From an uncultured Flavobacteriaceae bacterium (GTDB lineage Bacteria > Bacteroidota > Bacteroidia > Flavobacteriales > Flavobacteriaceae): DNA of 64,000 nucleotides. The notes below the pieces were generated by a model, which was given only the letters and a program-made list of their open reading frames with translations, did not search any database and had not been told where the DNA came from. Made by a program: the position numbers and the translations under genes. Below are positions 27,667 through 36,495 of this stretch, one piece after another. Positions within the stretch are counted from its first letter, which is position 1, and every line of letters starts with the position of its first letter. The stretch is taken from the NCBI GenBank assembly GCA_947486785.1, contig CANKUU010000020.1:1-64000 (forward strand), in the 5' to 3' direction.

Positions 27667-28216
27667 AAAACATATTGTTGAGCTTCTTCAAGAACGTAAT
27701 GAAAAAGCAATTTCGCTCTTGTATGAAAATTACGGCAACACGCTATACGGCGTAGCACACAAAGTGGTTCGAAATGATGCCTTAGCTCAAGATGTAGTGC
27801 AAGAAAGTTTTGTTAAAATTTGGAAAAAATCTGATACCTATGACGCTTCTAAAGCCAAATTATTCACATGGCTATTTCGAATTACTAGAAATACAGCTAT
27901 TGATAAACTACGAAGCGTAAACACCAAAACAGATAAAGAAATCCAAATAGATGTTTCTAACGTAAATACAATAGGTATTAATAGTACCAAGCCAGATTTA
28001 ATTGATGTTCGTGAAAATCTTGAGCGAATAGAAAAAAAGTATCAAATTGTACTTGATGCTCTATTTTTTAAAGGAATGACACAACAAGAGGCTAGTGACG
28101 AACTTAACATTCCTCTTGGAACGGTTAAGTCTAGACTTAAAATTGGCTTGCGAGAACTGAAAAAAATCTATGATCCAGCATCTTTTATTTTGCTGGTAAC
28201 AGTCTCTTTTTTTTAG
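27650..28216 (+). CDS. ECF-family RNA polymerase sigma factor
   Basis: The 188-residue product has the two ECF regions: sigma2 at about residues 20-90 (LYENYGNTLYGVAHKVV, DVVQESFVKIWKK, FTWLFRITRNTAIDKLR) and sigma4 at about 125-170 (VLDALFFKGMTQQEASDELN, IPLGTVKSRLKIGLREL). It directs RNA polymerase to a specific regulon. An anti-sigma-like membrane protein follows 40 bases downstream and is its likely partner. The last 15 residues (DPASFILLVTVSFF) are unusually hydrophobic for an ECF tail and may contact the anti-sigma or the membrane. Confidence 0.95.
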   Translation: MSTLLEKHIVELLQERNEKAISLLYENYGNTLYGVAHKVVRNDALAQDVVQESFVKIWKKSDTYDASKAKLFTWLFRITRNTAIDKLRSVNTKTDKEIQIDVSNVNTIGINSTKPDLIDVRENLERIEKKYQIVLDALFFKGMTQQEASDELNIPLGTVKSRLKIGLRELKKIYDPASFILLVTVSFF

Positions 28217-28256
28217 TTTTTGTTTTTAATTTTTAACCATCTAAAAAAGAAAAAGC

Positions 28257-29015
28257 ATGAAAGAAAAAATACGAATTTTTTTAGATACCGATTTATTAGA
28301 AAGATATTTACTTGGCGAAACTACTTCTGAAGAATCATTTCAAGTAGAACGCTATATATCGATGTATCCTGAGGTTTCTGCGGAATACAATGAACTACAA
28401 GAAAATCTTGAAGCTTTTGCTAAAATGCATGCCATTAAAGCGCCAGTAGGCTTAAAGGAAAAAATAGTTAACCAAGTAAGAAAGCAAGAAAAATCGAGAA
28501 AAAGATTTTTTCAGTACGGTATTGCCGCTAGTTTTGCCACCTGCTTGTTTGCTGCGGCTACCTATTTTTTCTATAGCCAAAACCAAAGTCTTCAAGAAGA
28601 AAATATTATGGTTACCAACCAAATTGAACTTTTAAAGCAAGATATGAAGGCTGGTTTAGAAGATATGAGAAATCAATTTATTGTTCTCCAAAATAAAAAC
28701 ACCAAGCGATTAAATGTAAAAGGAAATAGAAAAGCAAAAGAATTAAAAGCCATTGCGTACATTAATCCTGTTAAAAAATTATCTTATATAAATGTAAGTA
28801 AGTTGCCAAACTTACCTGAAAACCAATGTTTTCAAATGTGGGCTGAAGTTAATGGTAAAATGGTAAATTTAGGGGTTATTAAAGAAGCTTCAAATGAAGA
28901 CAAACTTTTGCCGGTGCCTTATGCCGAAAATTCTAAAGGTTATATCACGATAAGTAAAACAGGTGCTAACCAATTGCCTACTCTTGAAAATACAGTAGCA
29001 GAAATCGGTTTCTAA
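28257..29015 (+). CDS. Membrane-anchored anti-sigma factor (RskA-like C-terminal domain)
   Basis: The 252-residue protein has an N-terminal cytoplasmic region (about 1-85; LLERYLLGETTSEESFQVE) typical of anti-sigma factors of this family, which lacks the zinc-binding HxxxCxxC motif. A single membrane span (about 87-107; FFQYGIAASFATCLFAAATY), a coiled-coil stretch (NQSLQEENIMVTNQIELLKQ), and a periplasmic RskA-like domain (AYINPVKKLSYINVSKLPNL, CFQMWAEVNGKMVNLGVI) follow. It probably holds the upstream ECF sigma inactive until an envelope signal. The pair forms one transcript ending at the terminator at 29041. Confidence 0.9.
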   Translation: MKEKIRIFLDTDLLERYLLGETTSEESFQVERYISMYPEVSAEYNELQENLEAFAKMHAIKAPVGLKEKIVNQVRKQEKSRKRFFQYGIAASFATCLFAAATYFFYSQNQSLQEENIMVTNQIELLKQDMKAGLEDMRNQFIVLQNKNTKRLNVKGNRKAKELKAIAYINPVKKLSYINVSKLPNLPENQCFQMWAEVNGKMVNLGVIKEASNEDKLLPVPYAENSKGYITISKTGANQLPTLENTVAEIGF

Positions 29016-29040
29016 CAAACCACCTATGCTATTACCCTTT

Positions 29041-29066
29041 AAGCCCCTTGTTGGGGCTTTTTTTTT
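29041..29066 (+). terminator. Rho-independent terminator of the sigma/anti-sigma operon
   Basis: Stem AAGCCCC / GGGGCTT with a 5-base loop (TTGTT) is followed by a run of nine T. It lies 26 bases after the anti-sigma stop. Confidence 0.88.
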
Positions 29067-29076
29067 AATACCTTTG
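29048..29076 (+). promoter_or_regulatory. Promoter of the small membrane-protein/second sigma genes, overlapping a terminator
   Basis: TTG (29048-29050) in the terminator loop is followed after 18 bases by TACCTTTG (29069-29076), matching the Bacteroidota consensus. It lies 59 bases before the ATG at 29135, so the terminator and the next promoter share bases. Confidence 0.5.
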
Positions 29077-29134
29077 TATGACTCATGTAATAAAATCATA
29101 ATAAATACGTCTAATCTTAAGTAATCACTACTTT

Positions 29135-29344
29135 ATGAAACTATTTTTATTAACCGTAGGCTTGTTAGCATTAGCTTTTGCCGGTATCGCCATCAAAATA
29201 TGGTCTAAAAAAGAGGGTAAATTTGCCGGAACTTGTGCAAGTCAAAGTCCCTTTTTAAATAAAACCGGAGAGGCATGTGGTATGTGTGGAAAATTACCCG
29301 AAGAGCAAGATTGCAAAAAAGACATTAACACAGAACTTCAGTAA
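29135..29344 (+). CDS. Small single-span membrane protein with conserved cysteines
   Basis: The 69-residue product has one N-terminal membrane segment (LFLLTVGLLALAFAGIAIKIW), a basic step (SKKEGKF), then a short domain with four cysteines (GTCASQSP, GEACGMCGKLPEEQDC). Similar small proteins are annotated in Flavobacteriaceae only as membrane or secreted proteins. The cysteines could bind a metal or form disulfides; this is inference. An ECF sigma gene follows 41 bases downstream on the same strand, so they are probably co-transcribed. Confidence 0.75.
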   Translation: MKLFLLTVGLLALAFAGIAIKIWSKKEGKFAGTCASQSPFLNKTGEACGMCGKLPEEQDCKKDINTELQ

Positions 29345-29385
29345 TACCATTTACCAAACCGCCTTAATTTAGTTCTACCTTTAAA

Positions 29386-29937
29386 ATGACTAAAAATGCA
29401 ATTCAAAAAAATATTGAAAAAGCCAAAGCTGGCAGTCAAATTGCATTTAGCTCACTTTTAGATTCGTTTTGGAATGATGTCTACGGGTTTCAATTAAAAA
29501 GAACAGAAAACGAAAACGACGCTGAAGATATAACCATTCAAACTTTCTCTAAAGCATTTGATAAATTAGATACCTACCAACCAAAATTTGAATTTAAAAC
29601 TTGGTTAATTAGCATTTCAAAAAATATTCACATCGATTTAATTCGCAAGAGAAAAAGAAATGTACTCCATTCATGGGGAAATACTGATGCCGTTAAAAAA
29701 GTACTTGATGACGCCCCTTCTGCAGAGGATAAATTAATACAAGAGCAAAATTTAGCCAGTTTACTTCAGCATATTAAACAACTAAAACCACATTATCAAG
29801 AAGTAATTAACCTTCGGTTTTTTAATGAACTTAGTTATGCCGAAATTGCTACACGGCTCAACGAACCCATAAACAATATTAAAGTAAAAATCTTACGAGC
29901 TAAAAAGCTACTTGCCGAGGTAATTAAAAACAAATAG
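29386..29937 (+). CDS. ECF-family RNA polymerase sigma factor (second copy)
   Basis: The 183-residue protein has sigma2 (FSSLLDSFWNDVYGFQLKRT, DAEDITIQTFSKAFDKLDTY, FKTWLISISKNIHIDLIRKR) and sigma4 (HYQEVINLRFFNELSYAEIA, NEPINNIKVKILRAKKLL). It is only distantly similar to the sigma factor 1.2 kb upstream, so it is not a recent duplicate. No anti-sigma gene follows; the small cysteine-containing membrane protein just upstream is a possible partner by position only. Confidence 0.93.
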   Translation: MTKNAIQKNIEKAKAGSQIAFSSLLDSFWNDVYGFQLKRTENENDAEDITIQTFSKAFDKLDTYQPKFEFKTWLISISKNIHIDLIRKRKRNVLHSWGNTDAVKKVLDDAPSAEDKLIQEQNLASLLQHIKQLKPHYQEVINLRFFNELSYAEIATRLNEPINNIKVKILRAKKLLAEVIKNK

Positions 29938-30188
29938 ATTCTACTTAACGTTAACCCCTAGCAAAAATCTAGTATTTCACTTACTCATACTGCAACCACA
30001 TAGCATTAAGACAGTATATCTTAAACACCCAAAAACAGGTACGTATTTGTAGTCTCCATATTCAGAAAAAATTTCTCAAATATGTTCTTTGCTTTTGTAG
30101 CATTATCACCTGAAAAAAGACCTTTAAATTTATTTCAAAGCTGATTAAACGCCAATTTTTAAGAAAATTAAAATCGCTTTAATGTTTG

Positions 30189-30196
30189 TATATTTG
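30189..30196 (+). promoter_or_regulatory. Probable -7 element of the lipA promoter (TATATTTG)
   Basis: TATATTTG matches TAnnTTTG and lies 14 bases before the lipA ATG. No TTG is present at the ideal -33 distance. Confidence 0.45.
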
Positions 30197-30210
30197 TTTA
30201 AAATTATTTC

Positions 30211-31083
30211 ATGAGTACAAATACCGTAGATAGCGTTTTGCCAATAAAAGGAAAGCCGAAATGGTTACGTGTAAAACTTCCGACTGGCAAAAAATATACC
30301 CAATTAAGAGGCCTTGTAGAAAAATATGATTTGCACACGATCTGTACTTCTGGTAGTTGCCCAAACATGGGAGAATGTTGGGGAGAAGGTACAGCTACCT
30401 TTATGATTTTAGGTAATATTTGCACCCGATCATGCGGGTTTTGTGGTGTAAAAACAGGTCGCCCTGAAGATGTAGATTGGGCAGAACCAGAAAAAGTAGC
30501 AAGATCTATAAAGATAATGAGTATCAAGCATGCGGTAATAACTTCTGTAGATCGCGATGATTTAACCGATATGGGTTCTATCATTTGGGCAGAAACTGTG
30601 AAGGCAATTAGACGCATGAATCCTGAAACAACTTTAGAAACATTAATTCCTGATTTCCAAGGTATAGAAAGACACCTAGATCGAATTATTGATGTAGCTC
30701 CTGAGGTCGTTTCACATAATATGGAAACCGTAAAACGCCTCACGAGAGAGGTACGCATACAGGCAAAATATGATCGAAGCTTAGAAGTTTTAAGATATCT
30801 TGGCGAGGGTGTAAATCGTACAAAATCGGGTATAATGTTAGGTCTTGGCGAACGTGAAGAAGAGGTTATAGAAACCATGGAAGATTTAAGAAAAGCAAAT
30901 GTAGATGTAGTAACGATAGGGCAATACTTACAACCCTCTAAAAAACACTTACCCGTAAAAGAATTTATTTTGCCAGATCAATTTAAAAAATATGAAGAAT
31001 TAGGTTTAAAAATGGGCTTTAGACATGTTGAAAGTGGTGCTTTAGTAAGGTCTTCTTACAAAGCACATAAGCACATACACTAA
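30211..31083 (+). CDS. lipA: Lipoyl synthase (radical SAM)
   Basis: LipA inserts two sulfur atoms into octanoyl groups on lipoyl-dependent proteins such as the pyruvate dehydrogenase E2 subunit. The 290-residue enzyme has both iron-sulfur motifs: the auxiliary cluster CTSGSCPNMGEC and the radical SAM CTRSCGFC. The C-terminal serine ligand region is RHVESGALVRSSY. GLGEREEEV and QYLQPSKKHLPV are also family signatures. lipB is not nearby. Confidence 0.97.
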   Translation: MSTNTVDSVLPIKGKPKWLRVKLPTGKKYTQLRGLVEKYDLHTICTSGSCPNMGECWGEGTATFMILGNICTRSCGFCGVKTGRPEDVDWAEPEKVARSIKIMSIKHAVITSVDRDDLTDMGSIIWAETVKAIRRMNPETTLETLIPDFQGIERHLDRIIDVAPEVVSHNMETVKRLTREVRIQAKYDRSLEVLRYLGEGVNRTKSGIMLGLGEREEEVIETMEDLRKANVDVVTIGQYLQPSKKHLPVKEFILPDQFKKYEELGLKMGFRHVESGALVRSSYKAHKHIH

Positions 31084-31131
31084 TTTTATGATTATTTAAG
31101 CCCATATGCTCCTAAAAAAATCATTTTAGAA

Positions 31132-32136
31132 ATGACAACAATTGCAATCAATGGTTTCGGCAGAATAGGGCGTACACTTTTTAGATTATTAGACCAACAC
31201 AAAAACTTAAATGTTGTTGCCATCAACGATTTAGCTGATGCTAGAACTTTATCTCACTTATTAAAGTACGATAGTATTCATGGTGTTTTTAAACATGAAG
31301 TTAGTTACGAAAAGAATGCTATTTTAGTAGGAAACAGAAAAATAGCGCTACTTAACAAAGCAGAGCCACAAAGTATAAATTGGAAAAAATACAATGTAGA
31401 TATTGTTGTAGAATGTAGCGGTAAGTTTAAAACCAAAGAAGTACTAACACATCACCTTAAAAATGGTGCAAAAAAAGTAATCCTATCTGTACCACCCATC
31501 GATGATGATATAAAGATGGTAGTATACGGTATTAATGACCATACCATTACCGCTGAAGATCACATTATATCAAATGCTTCATGTACTACAAACAATGCAG
31601 CCCCAATGATACAAGTGGTAAATAGCCTTTGTGGAATTGAGCAAGCGTACATCACCACGATACACTCCTATACGACAGATCAAAGTTTGCATGACCAACC
31701 TCATCATGACTTAAGAAGAGCTAGAGCTGCAGCACAATCTATTGTACCTACAACTACAGGAGCTGCAAAAGCACTCACTAAAATATTTCCAGAATTAAAA
31801 GATGTAATTGGAGGTTGCGGTATACGTGTACCTGTACCAAATGGCTCGTTAACCGATATTACTTTTAACGTTAAAAAACCCGTAAGTATTCAAGAAATAA
31901 ACGAGGCTTTTAAATCAAGTGCATTAAATAAAATGAAAAACATACTGTTTTTTACAAATGATCCAATAGTTTCTATAGATATCAACAATAGTTGTTACTC
32001 TTGTACGTTTGATTCTCAAATGACTTCGGTTATTGGCAAAATGGTAAAAATTATTGGATGGTATGATAACGAAACGGGCTACAGTAGTCGTATCATTGAT
32101 TTAATAAACGAGTTGATTAATAAAAAGTACGTTTGA
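31132..32136 (+). CDS. gap: Glyceraldehyde-3-phosphate dehydrogenase, type I
   Basis: The 334-residue enzyme makes 1,3-bisphosphoglycerate from glyceraldehyde 3-phosphate. It shows the NAD-binding INGFGRIGRTLFRLL, the catalytic cysteine in SNASCTTNNAAPM (about residue 151), the S-loop THSYTTDQSLHD and RRARAAAQSIVPTTTGAAKA, and WYDNETGYSSRIIDL. The N-terminal Asp of the NAD site reads NDLAD, as in NAD-dependent forms. Its stop overlaps the TTG start of a sensor kinase (TTGA), an unusual partner for a glycolytic gene. It may be one of two gap genes in the genome. Confidence 0.96.
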   Translation: MTTIAINGFGRIGRTLFRLLDQHKNLNVVAINDLADARTLSHLLKYDSIHGVFKHEVSYEKNAILVGNRKIALLNKAEPQSINWKKYNVDIVVECSGKFKTKEVLTHHLKNGAKKVILSVPPIDDDIKMVVYGINDHTITAEDHIISNASCTTNNAAPMIQVVNSLCGIEQAYITTIHSYTTDQSLHDQPHHDLRRARAAAQSIVPTTTGAAKALTKIFPELKDVIGGCGIRVPVPNGSLTDITFNVKKPVSIQEINEAFKSSALNKMKNILFFTNDPIVSIDINNSCYSCTFDSQMTSVIGKMVKIIGWYDNETGYSSRIIDLINELINKKYV

Positions 32137-34352
32137 AAATTTTAAAGCTACATAAAAAGCTTAAACTCATCTTAACGCCTTTATTTTTGATGTTGGTTGC
32201 ATTTACACATCAAATTCAAGGGCAAGAGAATGGTGATTCAATTCAACAAATAGATAGTCTTTTTCAAGCAGCAAAGAAGCTTCAAAATCAAAGTAAACTA
32301 GACCTTGCCCTAAAAATTTTAAATAAAGCACAGACTTTAGCAGAGCGTAATAATAATAAAAAAAACTCTATTGATAGTTACCACCAATTAGCCATACTTT
32401 ATCTAAAACTCAACAAAGAAGAAACTGCCGAAATTTTCTGGGATCGCTCTAAGGGATTTCTAGAAGACGTTCAATATCCTTACGGTGAGGCTATATTTAA
32501 GTACATAGAAGCCCTAATCCTCTATAGAAATGATAATAAGTTTCAAGCCTTATCAGTACTTGAAGACGCTAAAGAACTGACCAACAATCGAAATTTTTAT
32601 AATAATATTCTACTTCTTGAAGCTGATATTTATGTAAGTATTGACAAATATGAAATTGCTTCAAAAAATTATAACTCGCTCATTGTAAACTCAGACATTT
32701 ACGAAAAAGATTACCTCGCAACAAGAGCACATTTAGGTTTAGCAAAAATTCTTTTAAACACTAAAGACTTTAAAGAAAGTAGTGTACACGGTGAAAGAGC
32801 GCTTAAATTGGCTAAAAAAAACGGTTTCTATAAAGAAATTAGAGAGACGAACGAGTTATTAACCCAAGCTTATGAAAAAGCTGGCGATTATAAAAATGCC
32901 TTAAATAGTTATAAAAGTGTAGCTGCCGTTAAAGACACCATATTTAACATCGAAAAAATTAAAACCGAGGTTAAAACAGCAGAAAAAATACAATTTGATT
33001 TTATGGATGATACCATAAGCAGACAAGATAGAGAAATTGAGGAATTAACTGATGCTACCAATAGATCTGAAATAATTGTTATACTGGTTTCTGCCTTTTT
33101 AATTATTATTTCGCTTTTGGCAGTATCTCTTTACAGAAATAACCAAATTAAACTAAAAACAAACGATTTATTACAGACCAAAAATAGCGAACTAAAGGCT
33201 GCACGAGATTCTGCTGTGAACGCAATGGAAGCGAAAACAAATTTTTTATCTACTGTGAGTCACGAGCTTAGAACGCCTTTATATGCCGTTACCGGCCTAA
33301 CTCATTTACTTCTTGAAGAAAACCCGAGCGAGGGACAAAAAGAACATTTAAAAGCACTAAAGTTTTCTGGAGACTATTTACTAAACTTCATAAACGACAT
33401 TCTTCAAATCAATAAAATTGACTCTAATAAACTTAAACCATTAATAGTCGATTTTAATCTACAGCGAACATTAAATGATGTTATTGATTCACTTCAGCAA
33501 AGCGCTAAAGAAAATCGCACTAAAATTATTTTAAAATACGATTCATCTATTCCGCCTAATTTGATGAGCGACCCTATAAAGCTCTCTCAAATTTTTATTA
33601 ACCTAGTGGGGAATGCGCTAAAATTTACTAAAGAAGGTAGCGTTACCGTAATCGCAAAATTGGTAAAAAAAGAAGCTGACAATGTTACCATTTATTTTGA
33701 AGTTGCTGATACTGGTATTGGCATTTCAACAGAAAAACAAGAAAGTATATTTGAAGGTTTTGAACAGGGATCGATACAAATTAATAGAGAATATGGTGGT
33801 ACCGGACTAGGCCTTACTATTGTCAAAAGCCTTTTAGGTTTATTTGATAGTAAAATTCAACTAGATAGCGAATTAGGCAAAGGTAGTTCTTTCTATTTTG
33901 AGCTAAAGTTGAAAAGTAAAGATAGCCCCGTTAGCAACCTACCTTTTGAAAGTACAAAAAAAGACTTTGATTTTAAAGGTCTTAAAATATTGATTGTAGA
34001 AGACAATAAAATCAATCAAGTGATCACCAAAAAAATGCTGACAAAAAAAGAGATCAGCACAGATATTGCCAGCAATGGATTAGATGCTGTTGAACTAGCA
34101 AAAAGTAATACCTACGACGCCATATTAATGGATATTCATATGCCAGGTATTAGTGGCGACGAAGCCACCATAAGAATTCGAGAATTCGATAAAACTACAC
34201 CAATAATTGCCCTAACCGCCATTTCTCTAGATGATAGCTTAGAAAGTTTTTATGCTGCCGGATGCGACGATGTTATTATAAAACCATTTAAGCCCGAAAT
34301 ATTTTATCAGAAAATAGGTGAGAATATTTTTAGCAAAAAAATTGAACATTAG
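32133..34352 (+). CDS. Hybrid sensor histidine kinase with TPR sensor region and receiver domain
   Basis: The 739-residue protein starts with TTG, overlapping the gap stop, and has a signal segment (LILTPLFLMLVAFTHQIQGQ). Periplasmic TPR-like helices follow (about 40-270), then a coiled coil, one membrane span (about 313-334; IIVILVSAFLIIISLLAVSL), HisKA with FLSTVSHELRTPLYAVTG (His about 377), HATPase with NLVGNALKFTKEG and DTGIGISTEKQESIFEGFEQ, and a C-terminal receiver with the phospho-acceptor Asp in ILMDIHMPG (about 667). No response regulator or output domain lies nearby, so the phosphate must go to an unlinked partner. The signal sensed is unknown. Confidence 0.94.
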   Translation: MKILKLHKKLKLILTPLFLMLVAFTHQIQGQENGDSIQQIDSLFQAAKKLQNQSKLDLALKILNKAQTLAERNNNKKNSIDSYHQLAILYLKLNKEETAEIFWDRSKGFLEDVQYPYGEAIFKYIEALILYRNDNKFQALSVLEDAKELTNNRNFYNNILLLEADIYVSIDKYEIASKNYNSLIVNSDIYEKDYLATRAHLGLAKILLNTKDFKESSVHGERALKLAKKNGFYKEIRETNELLTQAYEKAGDYKNALNSYKSVAAVKDTIFNIEKIKTEVKTAEKIQFDFMDDTISRQDREIEELTDATNRSEIIVILVSAFLIIISLLAVSLYRNNQIKLKTNDLLQTKNSELKAARDSAVNAMEAKTNFLSTVSHELRTPLYAVTGLTHLLLEENPSEGQKEHLKALKFSGDYLLNFINDILQINKIDSNKLKPLIVDFNLQRTLNDVIDSLQQSAKENRTKIILKYDSSIPPNLMSDPIKLSQIFINLVGNALKFTKEGSVTVIAKLVKKEADNVTIYFEVADTGIGISTEKQESIFEGFEQGSIQINREYGGTGLGLTIVKSLLGLFDSKIQLDSELGKGSSFYFELKLKSKDSPVSNLPFESTKKDFDFKGLKILIVEDNKINQVITKKMLTKKEISTDIASNGLDAVELAKSNTYDAILMDIHMPGISGDEATIRIREFDKTTPIIALTAISLDDSLESFYAAGCDDVIIKPFKPEIFYQKIGENIFSKKIEH

Positions 34353-35349
34353 TTTTAATTGCAGTAGCTAGCTCACTTTCAAGCTGCTCTAAACCATCAT
34401 CAAAAAAAGCATGTGTAATTGATATATAGTTACACGCATCAACATTATCCTTTAAACGCATATAGTCTTTTTCTGTAGTAAGTAGGTTCGCCTTAGATTT
34501 TAGTAATTTAAAATCCTCTGCTGTAAAATTATGATGGTCTTTAAAATTTAAATGCTCATAAGAAATTTTATTTTCATTTAAATACAATAACAAAGGACTA
34601 GCGTCGGCGATACCCGTTACTAGACTAATTTTTTTATCTTTTAAATCGTCAATACTTTTTAACGGGCCTTTACCCTGTAGCAGTTTATTGTATTTTAAAT
34701 AACTAAAAATAACTTTTTGATCTGAATTAATTTTAAGACTTTGTTTAATTTCCAAACGTTGCGTTTTAGTGCAATTTGGTGGCATTTTCGTAACTATTAT
34801 CATTGCGGCCCTACGTGCTTCTTTACGATTATCGCGAAGATGTCCAGTAGGCAAACACCAATCTGTATGATATAACCTATGAAAAGATGTTAGCAATATC
34901 GCCATTAGAGGCTTCACTTTTCTATGCTGAAACGCATCGTCTAAAAGAATAACATCAGGTTTAAAGTCAATTTCTAGGCGTTCAATACCATTTTGACGAT
35001 CTGTATCTACAGCTACTATTACTTGATTAAACTTTGAAAAAATTTGATAGGGTTCATCGCCCAAGTCATGTACTTTTGTATTTTCAGTAGCAAGCACATA
35101 GCCTTTTGAGCTTCGTTTATAGCCCCTACTTAAAACCGCTACTTTATATTTTTGATGAAGAAGGTTAATTAATAATTCAACCATGGGTGTTTTTCCTGTG
35201 CCGCCAACACTCAAATTACCGATGCATATAACTGGGGTTTGGTATGTTTTAGACCTAAATATACCCCAATCATACAACCGATTTCTTAGGTAAACTACAC
35301 TACTGTATAGTACCGAAAAAGGAAAAAATAATTTTCTTAAAACCCCCAT
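34330..35349 (-). CDS. lpxK: Tetraacyldisaccharide 4'-kinase
   Basis: LpxK phosphorylates the lipid A disaccharide precursor at the inner membrane. The 339 residues fit the family. Landmarks are the N-terminal membrane anchor region (FFPFSVLYSSVVYLRNRLYD), the Walker A IGNLSVGGTGKTPMVE, VAVLSRGYKRSSKGY, the catalytic-Asp region PDVILLDDAFQHRKVKP, and LTTEKDYMRL. Its 3' end overlaps the 3' end of the convergent sensor kinase gene by 23 bases. It is divergent from the Nif3-like gene. Confidence 0.95.
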   Translation of the reverse strand: MGVLRKLFFPFSVLYSSVVYLRNRLYDWGIFRSKTYQTPVICIGNLSVGGTGKTPMVELLINLLHQKYKVAVLSRGYKRSSKGYVLATENTKVHDLGDEPYQIFSKFNQVIVAVDTDRQNGIERLEIDFKPDVILLDDAFQHRKVKPLMAILLTSFHRLYHTDWCLPTGHLRDNRKEARRAAMIIVTKMPPNCTKTQRLEIKQSLKINSDQKVIFSYLKYNKLLQGKGPLKSIDDLKDKKISLVTGIADASPLLLYLNENKISYEHLNFKDHHNFTAEDFKLLKSKANLLTTEKDYMRLKDNVDACNYISITHAFFDDGLEQLESELATAIKTNVQFFC

Positions 35350-35370
35350 TAAAGCGAAAATATAATATTT

Positions 35371-35378
35371 TATCTTTG
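35371..35378 (+). promoter_or_regulatory. Probable -7 element for the Nif3-like gene (TATCTTTG)
   Basis: TATCTTTG matches TAnnTTTG and lies 20 bases before the ATG at 35399. No TTG at the ideal upstream spacing is visible. Confidence 0.45.
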
Positions 35379-35398
35379 ACCTTCATATAAATTACAAA

Positions 35399-36493
35399 AT
35401 GATTGTAAAAGAAATTACAGCAATACTTGAAGAATTAGCTCCTTTAGAGTACGCTGAAGATTTTGATAACGTGGGGCTTTTGGTGGGAAATAAGGAAAGT
35501 GAAGTCACCGGTATACTCGTTACTTTAGACACTCTTGAGGTTGTAGTTGACGAAGCCATTGCAACAGGATGCAATCTTATCATAAGCTTTCATCCTATAA
35601 TTTTCGGTGGGCTAAAAAAACTTACAGGAGCTACCTACGTGGAGAGAGTGGTTATAAAGGCCTTACAACACCATATTGCTATTTACAGCATGCATACCGC
35701 ATTAGACAATTGCAAAGACGGCGTAAATGCCAAAATATGCGAAGTTCTCGGTATCGAAAATCCTGAAATACTTATACCACAGAAAAAAACAATTAAAAAA
35801 TTAACTACCTATGTACCAAAGTCAGATGCTGATACTTTAAAAAGTGCTCTCTTTACAGCTGGGGCAGGTAATATTGGAAACTATAGTAGTTGCAGCTTCT
35901 CGTGCAAGGGTACGGGTAGTTTTAAACCTGAAGTTTTGGCAAAACCGGTTTTAGGAGAAATTGGCAAATTGCAAATCGAAGAAGAGCTTCAAATTCACGT
36001 TACTTTTCAAAAACATTTTGAGCCTAAAATTTTAAAAGCACTTTTTAAAAATCACCCTTATGAAGAGGTCGCTTATGAAATAAATACCCTAGAAAATAAC
36101 AACCAAGATTTAGGCATGGGTATGATTGGCAATTTAAAGCAACCTATGAAAGAAGTTGCATTTTTAAATTTTATCAAAAAAAAGATGAACGTTGCTTGCA
36201 TTCGTCATTCTAGCCTAATAAATAAACCTGTTCAAAAGATCGCAGTTTTAGGCGGCAGTGGTGCCTTTGCAATTTCTAGCGCAAAAGCAGCAGGTGCAGA
36301 TGTTTTTATTACTGCAGACATTAAATATCATCAATTTTATGAAGCGGAAGACAAGATCTTAATTGCTGATATTGGACACTATGAAACAGAGCAGTTTACA
36401 AAAAACCTTTTAGTTGAGTATCTTACGAAAAAAATTCCTAATTTTGCAATCCGTTTGTCGGTAAGTGTAACCAATCCCATCAAGTATTTATAG
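35399..36493 (+). CDS. Nif3-like dinuclear metal centre protein (DUF34/YbgI family)
   Basis: The 364-residue protein belongs to the widely conserved NIF3 family, which forms hexamers with two metals per subunit. Metal-site motifs are the N-terminal EDFDNVGLLVG and ISFHPIIFGGLKKLTG, YSMHTALDNCKDGVN, and the C-terminal ADIKYHQFYEAE and ADIGHYETEQF. It carries the middle PII-like insertion domain (about residues 125-235) found in longer members. The biochemical role is still debated; a GTP cyclohydrolase 1 type 2 homologue label is often used. It is followed after 2 bases by the zinc-ribbon-family gene, so the two form an operon. Confidence 0.92.
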   Translation: MIVKEITAILEELAPLEYAEDFDNVGLLVGNKESEVTGILVTLDTLEVVVDEAIATGCNLIISFHPIIFGGLKKLTGATYVERVVIKALQHHIAIYSMHTALDNCKDGVNAKICEVLGIENPEILIPQKKTIKKLTTYVPKSDADTLKSALFTAGAGNIGNYSSCSFSCKGTGSFKPEVLAKPVLGEIGKLQIEEELQIHVTFQKHFEPKILKALFKNHPYEEVAYEINTLENNNQDLGMGMIGNLKQPMKEVAFLNFIKKKMNVACIRHSSLINKPVQKIAVLGGSGAFAISSAKAAGADVFITADIKYHQFYEAEDKILIADIGHYETEQFTKNLLVEYLTKKIPNFAIRLSVSVTNPIKYL

Positions 36494-36495
36494 AT

